Positions 1-7,960 of a stretch of DNA of 64,000 nucleotides are shown here, in pieces. Source of the DNA: Pseudomonas sp. GM74 (GTDB taxonomy: Bacteria > Pseudomonadota > Gammaproteobacteria > Pseudomonadales > Pseudomonadaceae); assembly GCF_000282455.1 (NCBI RefSeq), contig NZ_AKJG01000102.1, positions 18,337 to 82,336 of the forward strand. The letters are read 5' to 3'. A program made the position numbers and the translations under genes. How positions within the stretch are numbered: the first letter of the stretch is position 1; each line of letters opens with the position of its first letter. The notes below the pieces were generated by a model. It worked only from the letters and a program-made list of their open reading frames with translations, was not told the origin of the DNA and ran no database searches.

Positions 1-543
1 TCGACGCAATGGAAGTTGGGCACAAATGTCCGGCGCAGGTGACTCGACCATGCGCTGCAGGCTCCGCAACTTCAGGCGCCCGTCATTCACCGTGGCCGAC
101 TCCAGCCACTGATGCGCCTCGGCGAATCCATCCCTGGACAAATTGGCATCCATTCTCGCAAAGGCACCGTCCCAGATGGCGACCATATTGCCCCACAATA
201 CTTTCGGGGCCAGGCCACCGGCGGCAGCCAGGGTGGTGAAAACCGGTGCCAGATGCTCGTGGGTCAACCGCGACCAGTAGGCTGCTCGGTCTTCGGGGGG
301 CAGGGTCGGTAAATGGGCGGCCAGCCCCAGTGCCTGTGGTTGACCGTCATCGTGAAACAGCACGGTCTCCTCGCCCCAGAAATCGATCGCGTGATGACGC
401 GTGAGCACACAGGCCAGGGCGGCGGGCAGGACGATGCTCATATAGTTCATCGACCACTGTGAAACTACGGCTGCGCGGTTCACTCCGGGATAAAGCAGGG
501 CGAATCGGGTCAGCAGTGGTTGCAGCACGACGGGGTCGGCCAT
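1..543 (-). CDS. FhuF-type siderophore ferric-iron reductase, partial (C-terminus off the left edge)
   Basis: An open frame runs off the left edge on the minus strand. It has no stop in the window, so only about 181 N-terminal codons from the ATG at 543 are visible. The segment VVSQWSMNYMSIVLPAAL and the later LWGNMVAIWDGAF resemble the FhuF family, cytoplasmic reductases that release iron from ferric siderophores. The C-terminal cysteine motif that binds the 2Fe-2S cluster in FhuF would lie outside the window, so it cannot be checked. The frame stays open upstream to a stop near 680 and reads plausible protein (for example EFPEWLNQTWPP), but I see no ATG or GTG there. A TTG lies at 552-550. 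The true start may therefore be an unusual codon, or the N-terminus may be altered. It is divergent from a peptide-type ABC exporter. Confidence 0.72.
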   Translation of the reverse strand, partial: MADPVVLQPLLTRFALLYPGVNRAAVVSQWSMNYMSIVLPAALACVLTRHHAIDFWGEETVLFHDDGQPQALGLAAHLPTLPPEDRAAYWSRLTHEHLAPVFTTLAAAGGLAPKVLWGNMVAIWDGAFARMDANLSRDGFAEAHQWLESATVNDGRLKLRSLQRMVESPAPDICAQLPLRR

Positions 544-664
544 TCGGCTCAAGCGTATGAAAGGCGGGTCACCATGATCACTACGGATTACCCGCTGTAT
601 CGGCGGCCAGGTCTGGTTAAGCCATTCTGGGAATTCGATAACGGCTCTCCCGCGACTTTCCCTA

Positions 665-683
665 ATTATTGCAAACGATTAGC
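665..683. promoter_or_regulatory. Possible Fur box between the divergent FhuF-like and ABC transporter genes
   Basis: The 19-mer ATTATTGCAAACGATTAGC matches the classical Fur consensus GATAATGATAATCATTATC at 11 of 19 positions. It sits in the short region between two divergent genes that suit iron or siderophore handling. The match is only moderate, and AT-rich intergenic DNA gives such hits by chance. Confidence 0.35.
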
Positions 684-751
684 ATTGGCGAATCCTACCT
701 CCCCGCCCTTTCAAACTCAACGTCGCCAGCGACCTGGCTCCCCAGGACCAC

Positions 752-2497
752 ATGCACACACTCCGCAATTTCTGGCGTCTCGCTCGACCTTTCTGGTTAT
801 CCGAACAAAAGTATCCGGCCCTGCTGCTGCTTGTCGCTACGGTGCTGATGACACTGTGCCTGGTGGGTATCAATATCCTCACCAACTTCTGGAACCTGCA
901 CTTTTACAATGCCTTGCAGGACAAGGACTACCAAGGTTTTATCCTCGGCGGCCTCCAGTTCATCCTGCTGCAAATCGGTACCGCCACCTTCACCGTGGCT
1001 GCGTTTCACTTCCAGCAGAAGCTGACATTGCGCTGGCGCCGCTGGGCCACACGGAACATGCTCGATCAATGGCTGGATAGCCAGCGTTACCAGAAAATGA
1101 AGCTGACCGGGGCCGACGTCGACAACCCCGATCAGCGGATCGCCGAGGACATCGATCTATTCATTGTCAAATCGCTCAAATTGAGTTTGGGACTGTTGAC
1201 ATCCGTGGTCTCGCTGTTTTCCTTCCTGCATATCCTCTGGCAGGCTTCCGGCCTGGTCAGTATTCCGTTCGCCGGCCAATCCGTGGTCATTCCGGGGTTG
1301 CTGGTATGGATCGCCCTGGTTTACGCGCTATTGGGCACGGGCTTCGCGTTCTGGCTGGGACGCGCATTGCCACGACTCAATTTCATGCAACAGCGGCGCG
1401 AAGCGGATTTCCGGTTTTCGCTGATGCGTCTGAGAGAAAATGCCGATTCGGTCGCTCAATACCGAGGCGAAACCGTGGAAAACCTCCGTTTCAATCAACG
1501 GCTGGAGGCGGCCCTGGAAAACTTCTGGGCGCTGGTAAAAAAACAGAAATTGGTCATGGGCTATTCGACGTTCTACTTGCGCAGTGCCACCGTCATACCG
1601 ATGTTCATCATGGCGCCACAGTTTTTTGCCGGCGCATTCTCACTCGGCCGCCTGACCCAGATAAGCGCCGCCTTCGGCGAAGTGCATGCGGCCATCGCTT
1701 ATCTGGTTGAAGTGTTCCCGGAACTGTCCGAGTGGAAATCGGTGATCGACCGGCTGGTCGGTTTCCAGGAGCGACTGGATAGCGTCGAGGTCGAGTCGAA
1801 GGTCATCGTTGGTCAACAGTCCAAAGGCTTCCATATCAAGGACCTGGACATCTGGTTGCCGAATGGCCGGCGCTTGCTCACAGGCTTTAATCTTTCACTC
1901 CAACCCGGCGACAGTCTGTTGATCAATGCCCCGTCCGGCTACGGCAAGTCGACGCTGATTCGTGCGATCACAGGGCTTTGGCCTCATGCCAGCGGTTCAA
2001 CCGCTTTCGACCGAGAGCGGACCCTGACACTCTCGCAAAAACCCTATCTGCCGCTGGGCAGCCTTCGAGAGGCTCTCTGGTATCCCCATCCGCCCCATCA
2101 CGAAAAAGACACTGCCCTGCGCTTGGCCATGCAGCAAGTCGGCCTGCAACACCTGAGCGAACACCTGGATCAGGAACTTGACTGGGCTCAGACCCTGAGC
2201 ATTGGCGAATTGCAGCGTTGTGCCTTTGTACGGGCGTTGATGACCCGCCCCGAGCTGCTGTTCCTCGACGAGAGTAGTTCGGCGCTCGATTCAGTGAACG
2301 AGGCGCGCTGTTATCAGTTGCTTAAACAAACACTACCGGAGTCGATCCTGATCAGCGTCGGTCACAATGCCTCTCTGGAGCACTTCCATTGGCAAGTCCT
2401 GGAACTGCAAAGCGAGTCTCAGTGGGAGTATCGAAAGGCAAACGTTGGCGACGCCGCATGCCAGTCCCGAGGGGATTACAGTGCGATCGAAGACTGA
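752..2497 (+). CDS. SbmA/YddA-type ABC transporter, fused permease and ATPase
   Basis: A 581-aa half-transporter of the ABCD/SbmA-BacA-YddA group. The N-terminal ~330 residues contain several hydrophobic segments, and the ATPase domain follows. Walker A is APSGYGKST near residue 393, the signature is LSIGELQRC near 481, Walker B is LLFLDESSSALD near 503, and the H-loop is SVGHNAS. The permease half contains the family-typical FWNLHFYNALQ and the EDIDLF region. Relatives move peptides, cyclic peptides or B12-like molecules across the inner membrane and work as homodimers. Next to a FhuF-like gene, a role in siderophore handling is a reasonable inference but not shown. The start is the ATG preceded by AGGA at 744-747. 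Confidence 0.85.
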   Translation: MHTLRNFWRLARPFWLSEQKYPALLLLVATVLMTLCLVGINILTNFWNLHFYNALQDKDYQGFILGGLQFILLQIGTATFTVAAFHFQQKLTLRWRRWATRNMLDQWLDSQRYQKMKLTGADVDNPDQRIAEDIDLFIVKSLKLSLGLLTSVVSLFSFLHILWQASGLVSIPFAGQSVVIPGLLVWIALVYALLGTGFAFWLGRALPRLNFMQQRREADFRFSLMRLRENADSVAQYRGETVENLRFNQRLEAALENFWALVKKQKLVMGYSTFYLRSATVIPMFIMAPQFFAGAFSLGRLTQISAAFGEVHAAIAYLVEVFPELSEWKSVIDRLVGFQERLDSVEVESKVIVGQQSKGFHIKDLDIWLPNGRRLLTGFNLSLQPGDSLLINAPSGYGKSTLIRAITGLWPHASGSTAFDRERTLTLSQKPYLPLGSLREALWYPHPPHHEKDTALRLAMQQVGLQHLSEHLDQELDWAQTLSIGELQRCAFVRALMTRPELLFLDESSSALDSVNEARCYQLLKQTLPESILISVGHNASLEHFHWQVLELQSESQWEYRKANVGDAACQSRGDYSAIED

Positions 2498-2527
2498 GCG
2501 ACCATAGAGAATCGGATACAGCCCTTG

Positions 2528-2553
2528 GTGACAGGCAGAAAACGGCCATAAGC
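2528..2553 (+). repeat. Dispersed intergenic motif, copy 1
   Basis: Reads GTGACAGGCAGAAAACGGCC and continues ATAAGC. It is near-identical to segments at 4153-4178 and 6392-6417 and related to 7587-7612. All copies lie in non-coding DNA. The 254-bp gap that holds this copy (2498-2751) shows no other feature except the ribosome-binding site AAGGAG just before the next gene. Confidence 0.55.
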
Positions 2554-2751
2554 TGTCAGTAGACAGACTAGGTGTAACCTGATTGCCCGTTGCGCCATCG
2601 TTGTCGACCAACCGGACTGGGGGCAGTTGCCGCCCACAGGTGATGCCAGCCGCTCGACAGAAGTCGCAATTCAATCCCGAGCAATCTTGTCATTTGCCAA
2701 GGCTTAGGGCAGGGTCGGTACCACTGAGATCTCTGCCAAAGGAGTCACCCC

Positions 2752-3885
2752 ATGTCAAAGCTATATCCCGGTATCGATCCCGAGGGGCTGGTCGAGTACT
2801 CAGTGGTCTACACCGACCGCTCGCTCAACCACATGTCGCTGTCATTTCAAGGCGTGATGAAGAACATTTCCAGGACCCTCAAACAGGTCTACAACGCCCA
2901 GGCTGTTGCGGTGGTCCCGGGCAGCGGCACATTCGGCATGGAAGCGGTGGCGCGACAGTTTGCCACCGACCAGCAATGCCTGGTGATACGCAACGGCTGG
3001 TTCAGTTATCGCTGGAGCCAGATCCTTGAGATGGGCAAGATCCCGGCGGCCACTACGGTGCTGAAAGCCCGACCGGTCGACACTGGTCGCCAGGCTGCCT
3101 ACGCCCCACCCCCTCTGGACGAAGTGCTGGCAGCCATTCAGGCGCAGAAGCCGCAGATTGTCTTCGCCCCCCACGTTGAAACCTCATCAGGGATTATCCT
3201 GCCCGACGAATACCTGCGGGCCGTCGGCGACGCCGTGCATGCGGTGGGTGGCCTGTTCGTGCTGGACTGCATCGCCTCAGGCACGATTTGGGTTGATATG
3301 CAGAAATGCGCAGTCGACCTGCTGATCAGCGCACCGCAGAAAGGCTGGAGCGCCTCCCCTTGCTGCGCCCTGGTGATGCTCAGTTCCTTGGCCCTCGAGC
3401 GCATCGAACAGACGCATAGCAGCAGCTTCGCCTGCGACCTGAAAAAGTGGCTGCAGATCATGCAGGCCTACGAACAGGGCGGACATGCCTACCATGCGAC
3501 CATGCCCAGCGATTCCCTCGCGCGGTTTAACGAAGTGATGAAAGAGACGCAAGCCTACGGTTTCGACAAGGTCCGCGGAGAACAACAGGCTCTGGGCGAT
3601 CGGGTGCGCGCAATGTTGACCGGCAAAGGCATCAAAAGCGTGGCCGCAGCCGGCTTTCAGGCCCCTGGCGTAGTGGTGAGCTACACCGATGATGCCGACA
3701 TCAAGAGCGGCAAGAAATTTGCCGACCACGGCCTACAGATCGCCGCCGGAGTGCCGTTGCAATGCGACGAACCGGCCGACTTCCAGACCTTCCGCATCGG
3801 TCTGTTCGGACTCGAAAAGCTGCACAATATCGAGCGCACGGTCAGCATCCTCGAGCAGGCACTGGACGAGGTGATGGTTGACTAA
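2752..3885 (+). CDS. Class V PLP-dependent aminotransferase (alanine-glyoxylate/serine-pyruvate aminotransferase-like)
   Basis: A 377-aa fold-type I PLP enzyme of the class V family. Visible motifs are PGSGTFGMEA (residues 56-65), which lines the PLP phosphate; LFVLDCIAS (168-176), with the aspartate that contacts the pyridine nitrogen; and SAPQKGWSASP, with Lys197 as the likely Schiff-base lysine. The length is normal for the serine-pyruvate/alanine-glyoxylate group. It probably exchanges an amino group between a small amino acid and a 2-oxo acid; the substrate cannot be read from sequence. An AAGGAG ribosome-binding site precedes the ATG. It stands alone between long non-coding stretches. 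Confidence 0.85.
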   Translation: MSKLYPGIDPEGLVEYSVVYTDRSLNHMSLSFQGVMKNISRTLKQVYNAQAVAVVPGSGTFGMEAVARQFATDQQCLVIRNGWFSYRWSQILEMGKIPAATTVLKARPVDTGRQAAYAPPPLDEVLAAIQAQKPQIVFAPHVETSSGIILPDEYLRAVGDAVHAVGGLFVLDCIASGTIWVDMQKCAVDLLISAPQKGWSASPCCALVMLSSLALERIEQTHSSSFACDLKKWLQIMQAYEQGGHAYHATMPSDSLARFNEVMKETQAYGFDKVRGEQQALGDRVRAMLTGKGIKSVAAAGFQAPGVVVSYTDDADIKSGKKFADHGLQIAAGVPLQCDEPADFQTFRIGLFGLEKLHNIERTVSILEQALDEVMVD

Positions 3886-4429
3886 GCCCTCATCTTGCCC
3901 GCAGCACATACCGAACTTGTGAACGCCAGGAAGGCATCCTGCCCTGGGCACTGCCGGCCCATGGCGCTGATCTTCGACGAATATGACGCTGGTCGTCCGG
4001 ACGTCATGTTAGAACCATAAGGGAAAGCCCGTGCACGCGTCGTACTGACACGTGCGCCCTTCAGCGCTATCAGAAAAGGGTTCCAACGAAGCCTTTCACG
4101 GGGGCGGATGATTGGCGACTGTATGACTTGGATCGACCCAAGGCTGACTGTGGCGACAGGCAGAAATCGACCAATAGTTGACGGTGGCTGGAGCGATGGC
4201 AAATGTGCACCTATGCTTGGGTCTGCTGGAAGAACTGATCGAGCATTCCGCGCTGCTCCGTCACCTGTGCGCAATATCCGTCAAAGGTCATCCGGGCGTA
4301 TCAGTTTCAGCACACCTTCGATGATCCTGGAACCAGGTTTGTAGTTTGCCTGACTTTCGAAAATCCTTTGCGCAATGCCCTTCCTCAGTTTGAGTAGTCA
4401 ATGCTTCAAACTTCCCCTGGGAGAAAACC
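3886..4429. other. Non-coding stretch of 544 bp
   Basis: No convincing gene. It holds copy 2 of the dispersed motif (4153-4178). Short frames that look faintly protein-like (for example 4291-4211 on the minus strand, MTFDGYCAQVTEQRG...) are too short to identify. The stretch resembles eroded sequence. The last 15 bases hold the GGGAG ribosome-binding site of the next gene. Confidence 0.5.
4153..4178 (+). repeat. Dispersed intergenic motif, copy 2
   Basis: Reads GCGACAGGCAGAAATCGACC then AATAGT. It shares the core GACAGGCAGAAATCG with the copy at 6392-6417. Confidence 0.55.
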
Positions 4430-6052
4430 ATGGCGCACATTCTCAAACCAATCGCCGTATTGACGTCCTTTTTTACCCTGATGCTGCCGGTGCTGACCTC
4501 GACGCAGGCGGCTACCGACATTCCACCCGCCGTCAAGACGCCGGATCGTATCGAGACCCGAATCGGCGTGCTGGAATTCAGGGATGGCGCTCCAAGCGCC
4601 AAAACCGCTCAGAATGTTTATGACACACTGGCGTTCACACGCGGTGTTGATGCATTTGTGAACAGTTTTTCGGGCGCCTCGGCCTATGCGATTCGCGAGG
4701 GCTTCCACAGCATTGGCGCTGAAGACAACTCGGTGGTCATCTTCTCCGAGTTGATGGACTCCAACTCGCTCTTTCTCACGGCCAACGCCGATACTATCTA
4801 CACGGTGGCGACGCTCGACTTGACGAAAGGACCGTTGGTGGTTGAAGTGCCACCGAAGGCTCTCGGCACGCTTAATGACATGTGGTTTGGCTGGATCATC
4901 GACATCGGCGCACCCGGGCCTGATCGGGGTGAAGGCGGTAAATACCTGATTCTACCGCCGGACTACGATGGGCCTGTTCCTGATGGCGGTTACTTTATTG
5001 GCCGCTCGAAAACCAACCATGTGCTCTACGCCGTTCGCGCCTTTATGGAGAACAACGACCCGAAACCTGCTGTTGATCTCATCAAGGACAAGCTGAAGAT
5101 CTACCCCTACACACCGGGTGGCTACGGCACCAGCATTGCCACGGCACTCGACGGCAAAGTCCGGTTGGAGCCCATCCCCCCGATACCGCCCACGAAGTTC
5201 ATCGAGGGCAGTGGCAAATCCTTCAACACCATCCCGCCTAACGATTTTTCTTACTTCGAGATGCTCGACAAGCTCGTACAGCTGGAACCCGCCACCTCGT
5301 TCAGCCCGGAACTCATGGGCGAATTGGCGGCCATTGGTATCGTGAAGGGCAAACCCTTTGCTCCGGACGAGCGGATGAAGAAGATCCTCAGCGACGCGGC
5401 AGCCGTGGGCAACGCCGCTGGACGAGCGCTGAACTGGCGTGCCGCCGAGTATCCCGGCTGGGCCTATTACCCGAACTCGATGTGGGCCAACATGCTGTGG
5501 CAGGGCGGCTTCAATTTTGAAACTCCGCCGCCGTTGATTACCAAGGAAGGCCTGTTCAAGGCATTACCGCCGACTGGCGCGCGCACGCTTGATTCTCGCA
5601 CGGCCTTCTACTACGGCTACACAATGGATTCGCCGGGCATGATCATGCGGCTGCCCAACGTTGGCTCGCAGTACCTCATGGGTTTCTCTGACGCCGACAA
5701 GAATCCCTTCGATGGCGCAAAGACCTACAAGGTGACCCTGCCACCAAAGATCCCTGCCGCGAAATTCTGGTCCTTCACCGTCTACGATAACCAGACGCGC
5801 TCCATGCTCCAGACACCACAGCGCTACCCGCGTGCCGGCAGTCAAACCTACCCTTCACCGGCGGCCGTCGAAAACGCGGATGGTTCCATGACCATCTACT
5901 TCGGCCCTTCCAAACCAGCGGACGCCAAAGCCGGCAACTGGATACAAACCATGCCCGACAAGGGCTGGTTCATGCTCCTGCGCCTCTACAGCCCCCTTGA
6001 GTCGTTCTTCACGAAAGAGTGGCGCCCGAGCGAGGTCGAACTGGTTCGGTGA
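4430..6052 (+). CDS. Exported DUF1254/DUF1214 domain protein
   Basis: A 540-aa protein with an N-terminal signal peptide: positive start MAHILK, hydrophobic core, likely cleavage after STQA near residue 27. The first half carries the DUF1254 pattern (FSELMDSNSLFLTANADTIYT, then LNDMWFGWIIDIGAPGPDRG). The second half carries DUF1214 (FWSFTVYDNQTRSMLQT near residue 445, then NWIQTMPDKGWFMLLRLYSP at the C-terminus). The two domains commonly occur together in periplasmic proteins of unknown biochemical function. The length is in the usual range. A hairpin follows the stop, so the gene is probably monocistronic. GGGAG lies upstream of the ATG. Confidence 0.85.
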   Translation: MAHILKPIAVLTSFFTLMLPVLTSTQAATDIPPAVKTPDRIETRIGVLEFRDGAPSAKTAQNVYDTLAFTRGVDAFVNSFSGASAYAIREGFHSIGAEDNSVVIFSELMDSNSLFLTANADTIYTVATLDLTKGPLVVEVPPKALGTLNDMWFGWIIDIGAPGPDRGEGGKYLILPPDYDGPVPDGGYFIGRSKTNHVLYAVRAFMENNDPKPAVDLIKDKLKIYPYTPGGYGTSIATALDGKVRLEPIPPIPPTKFIEGSGKSFNTIPPNDFSYFEMLDKLVQLEPATSFSPELMGELAAIGIVKGKPFAPDERMKKILSDAAAVGNAAGRALNWRAAEYPGWAYYPNSMWANMLWQGGFNFETPPPLITKEGLFKALPPTGARTLDSRTAFYYGYTMDSPGMIMRLPNVGSQYLMGFSDADKNPFDGAKTYKVTLPPKIPAAKFWSFTVYDNQTRSMLQTPQRYPRAGSQTYPSPAAVENADGSMTIYFGPSKPADAKAGNWIQTMPDKGWFMLLRLYSPLESFFTKEWRPSEVELVR

Positions 6053-6062
6053 GACCAGGTCA

Positions 6063-6095
6063 CGGTCAGCACAACCTCCCGGGCGGTGCTGACCG
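6063..6095 (+). terminator. Hairpin after the DUF1254 gene
   Basis: CGGTCAGCAC (6063-6072) pairs perfectly with GTGCTGACCG (6086-6095) around a 13-base loop, 10 bases after the stop. No clear T-run follows, so it may be a weak terminator or only an RNA-stabilising hairpin. Confidence 0.5.
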
Positions 6096-6150
6096 CGGTG
6101 TTGGCTTCCGCCGAAAGGAGGGAACATTTTACGGGTACAACGGCCACTAA

Positions 6151-6288
6151 TGCTGCTGTCAATTACTGAAGATCGACGGTCAACCTCTGACGGTACAAGC
6201 CGGGCCGCAATACTGGCTCGACAGTCCGGAAGATGACGCACAAGGTAAAGGCTTTCGCGTGGCGGTGACGTTACTGTTTCCACGCTGA
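6151..6288 (+). pseudogene. C-terminal remnant of an outer-membrane transporter-like protein
   Basis: The reading frame ending at the TGA at 6286-6288 encodes LKIDGQPLTVQAGPQYWLDS and ends in GFRVAVTLLFPR. That closely resembles the C-terminal strand pair, with terminal LLFP plus a basic residue, of a common Pseudomonas beta-barrel 'transporter' family. A stop codon lies in frame at 6148-6150, so only about 40 codons of homologous sequence survive. It sits in a 440-bp gap (6053-6492) whose only other contents are a hairpin and copy 3 of the dispersed motif. The family assignment is from memory of the pattern. Confidence 0.45.
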
Positions 6289-6391
6289 TGGGTAGATCAA
6301 CACGAATGCGATACATAGGCGAAATCCACAGGTCGATATTGACACTTTCTGATTGGTACGAACGCCCCCTATGGACCGATTTCGGTCGGTC

Positions 6392-6417
6392 GTGACAGGC
6401 AGAAATCGGCCATTAGC
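6392..6417 (+). repeat. Dispersed intergenic motif, copy 3
   Basis: Reads GTGACAGGCAGAAATCGGCC then ATTAGC, the best-formed copy. It is preceded by the dyad GACCGATTTCGGTC at 6374-6387. Confidence 0.55.
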
Positions 6418-6492
6418 AGTCGCTCGCAAGTGTCTACTCAATCAGGGAGGGTCATTCACTAATGCCCGGAGGTGGCTCAGGCAAATCGAAAG

Positions 6493-7191
6493 TCACTTAG
6501 TCTGATTCGATGGATAAAGACCGGCAAACCTCGCTATCACAACACCAACGTAAAAGACTCCTGAAAACTCTTCGACCATCACAAGTGAGCGGGCATGGTT
6601 GGTCATAGGAATAACATCACCGTAACCGGTAGTTGTGAGCGTCGTGAGGCTGAAATAGATCAGCTTGAAGAAAGTGCCGGGCTGTACGAAGTCGAGTTGG
6701 CCAGGGCCGAATGAGCCAGCTCTGGACATCTCGACCAGGGCATATACGAACGACCAGACGAAGGCCAGCATGATGTAACCCGCAAGCGCACCATGCAGCT
6801 TGTCCGCTGTAATCGGCCCGTGCTTGAGAATATAGCGAAGCACACCACTGAACGAGACGGCAAGAGACGCCACATAAGCTATCCCGGCAAGCCGGAGAAT
6901 CGCCGTACTCTCAGCCCACAACGCTCCCCATTGAAGGCCAACCCCAAGCAACGCCAGGCTCAGCTTGAGGATGAGCCCCCGCCGAGTCTGCCTGGTGGCG
7001 AAAGCCCCCACGAGCAGAACGATTGAAAAAAGAATGCCAAGCAACGTGCGAGCAAATATACCTTCCTCAAGAAAGGGAAACAGAAGGATCAATCCTAGTA
7101 AGAGCAGCAATAGATAGGTGTAGGGACCTTTCCCCATAATCATCTGAGCTAAATCTTCGTCGGATTCGGTTTTATCTTGCGGATTTGTCAT
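6493..7191 (-). CDS. Potassium channel family protein (two-helix pore type)
   Basis: A 232-aa inner-membrane protein. Hydrophobic segments lie near residues 25-42, 48-66, 75-92, 100-117 and 136-153. A pore loop follows with the K+ selectivity filter TTTGYGD (residues 186-192), then a last helix (~203-225). The Ion_trans_2 pore occupies the C-terminal third. No cytoplasmic RCK/TrkA_N domain follows, so gating is unclear. The N-terminal 20 residues are polar and acidic. Similar small channels are widespread in pseudomonads without an assigned physiological role. It is a single gene on the minus strand, convergent with the region to its left. Confidence 0.85.
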   Translation of the reverse strand: MTNPQDKTESDEDLAQMIMGKGPYTYLLLLLLGLILLFPFLEEGIFARTLLGILFSIVLLVGAFATRQTRRGLILKLSLALLGVGLQWGALWAESTAILRLAGIAYVASLAVSFSGVLRYILKHGPITADKLHGALAGYIMLAFVWSFVYALVEMSRAGSFGPGQLDFVQPGTFFKLIYFSLTTLTTTGYGDVIPMTNHARSLVMVEEFSGVFYVGVVIARFAGLYPSNQTK

Positions 7192-7313
7192 AACGGTTTC
7201 CCAGAGACGCTCGAGACCAGATGTTGCACGGTTGAATCTGACCGGGCTTTAGATTAGTCGGCAGTGAAACTCTAGTCGCGAATGCATGTGAGAGGATTCA
7301 GCTAGACGGACAG

Positions 7314-7490
7314 CTAAGGGTCGACTTCTGCCCTTCGTGACATGCGTCCGTCGCTGAACCCGGTATAAGTCGGGCCGTAGTCAACGAAGCTCCAGCCGAA
7401 TATGCTTCCGTAGAAGGTCTTGCTTCGGTCGATGTCAACGACATTGAACTCAATGTTGTCGATCTGACGGTCTTTTCCTTGCATGCCCAT
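7314..7490 (-). pseudogene. Truncated VOC (glyoxalase/bleomycin-resistance) family gene
   Basis: Fifty-eight codons starting MGMQGKDRQIDNIEFNVVDI and continuing SKTFYGSIFGWSFVDYGPTYTGFSDGR match the first half of a VOC-family dioxygenase/glyoxalase-like protein. After FSDGRM the reading changes to MSRRAEVDP and stops, where full-length relatives (about 120 aa) continue into a second beta-alpha-beta module. The ribosome-binding site AAGGAAG is intact just upstream. It is most simply a 3'-truncated remnant. It lies just downstream of the tRNA-Cys terminator, in a region with other remnants. Confidence 0.65.
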
Positions 7491-7586
7491 TGACGCTTCC
7501 TTGGTTGATTGGGAGCAAGCGAGTCTAGGGCATTTGGCCAATCTGTTGCATCGACCGGTTGAATCCACAGTCGATTGCAGCCCGTC

Positions 7587-7612
7587 GCGACAGTCAACTA
7601 TCGGCCAGTTGC
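7587..7612 (+). repeat. Dispersed intergenic motif, degenerate copy 4
   Basis: Reads GCGACAGTCAACTATCGGCC then AGTTGC. It keeps GCGACAG and the ATCGGCCA block of the other copies but differs in the middle. Assignment to the family is tentative. Confidence 0.35.
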
Positions 7613-7643
7613 GGAACACTTGCAAAAAAATGCGGAACACTTC
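7610..7643. repeat. Direct repeat TGCGGAACACTT, two copies 21 bp apart
   Basis: TGCGGAACACTT occurs at 7610-7621 and again at 7631-7642. The start-to-start spacing is 21 bp, two helical turns. It lies between the truncated VOC gene and the tRNA terminator. Function unknown. Confidence 0.5.
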
Positions 7644-7658
7644 ACTTTTTTGAAGACA

Positions 7659-7693
7659 ATAAAAAACCCCGTAGATCACTGATCTACGGGGTT
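7659..7693 (-). terminator. Rho-independent terminator of the gacA-uvrC-pgsA-tRNA unit
   Basis: CCCCGTAGATCA (7667-7678) and TGATCTACGGGG (7680-7691) form a perfect 12-bp stem. Read on the minus strand it is followed by six T residues (7666-7661). It lies just downstream of tRNA-Cys. Confidence 0.9.
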
Positions 7694-7701
7694 GTTTATA
7701 G

Positions 7702-7775
7702 TGGAGGCCGAGGTCGGAATCGAACCGGCGTAGGCGGATTTGCAATCCGCTGCATAACCATTTTGCTACTCGGCC
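7702..7775 (-). tRNA. tRNA-Cys (anticodon GCA)
   Basis: A 74-nt cloverleaf on the minus strand starting GGCCGAG and ending CTCGGCC plus an encoded CCA (TCCA). The anticodon loop reads GATTGCAAA, anticodon GCA. The T arm contains GGTTCGATTCC. It follows tRNA-Gly by 46 bases, as in other pseudomonads downstream of pgsA. Confidence 0.96.
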
Positions 7776-7821
7776 TCAAAACATTTGCTGTCAGTAGCGC
7801 GACATCAAATGCGTACAAACT

Positions 7822-7897
<76 letters not shown>

Positions 7898-7960
7898 GTC
7901 TTGGTGTGGCGCATTCTATAGAATCCAGAAGCCCCGTCAACCCTTTGATTCAAAAAAGTT

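Noticed and set aside
4211..4291. Short minus-strand frame MTFDGYCAQVTEQRG... in the 3.9-4.4 kb gap
   Set aside because: Only 26 codons, no ribosome-binding site and no recognisable family; it may be a remnant but cannot be supported.
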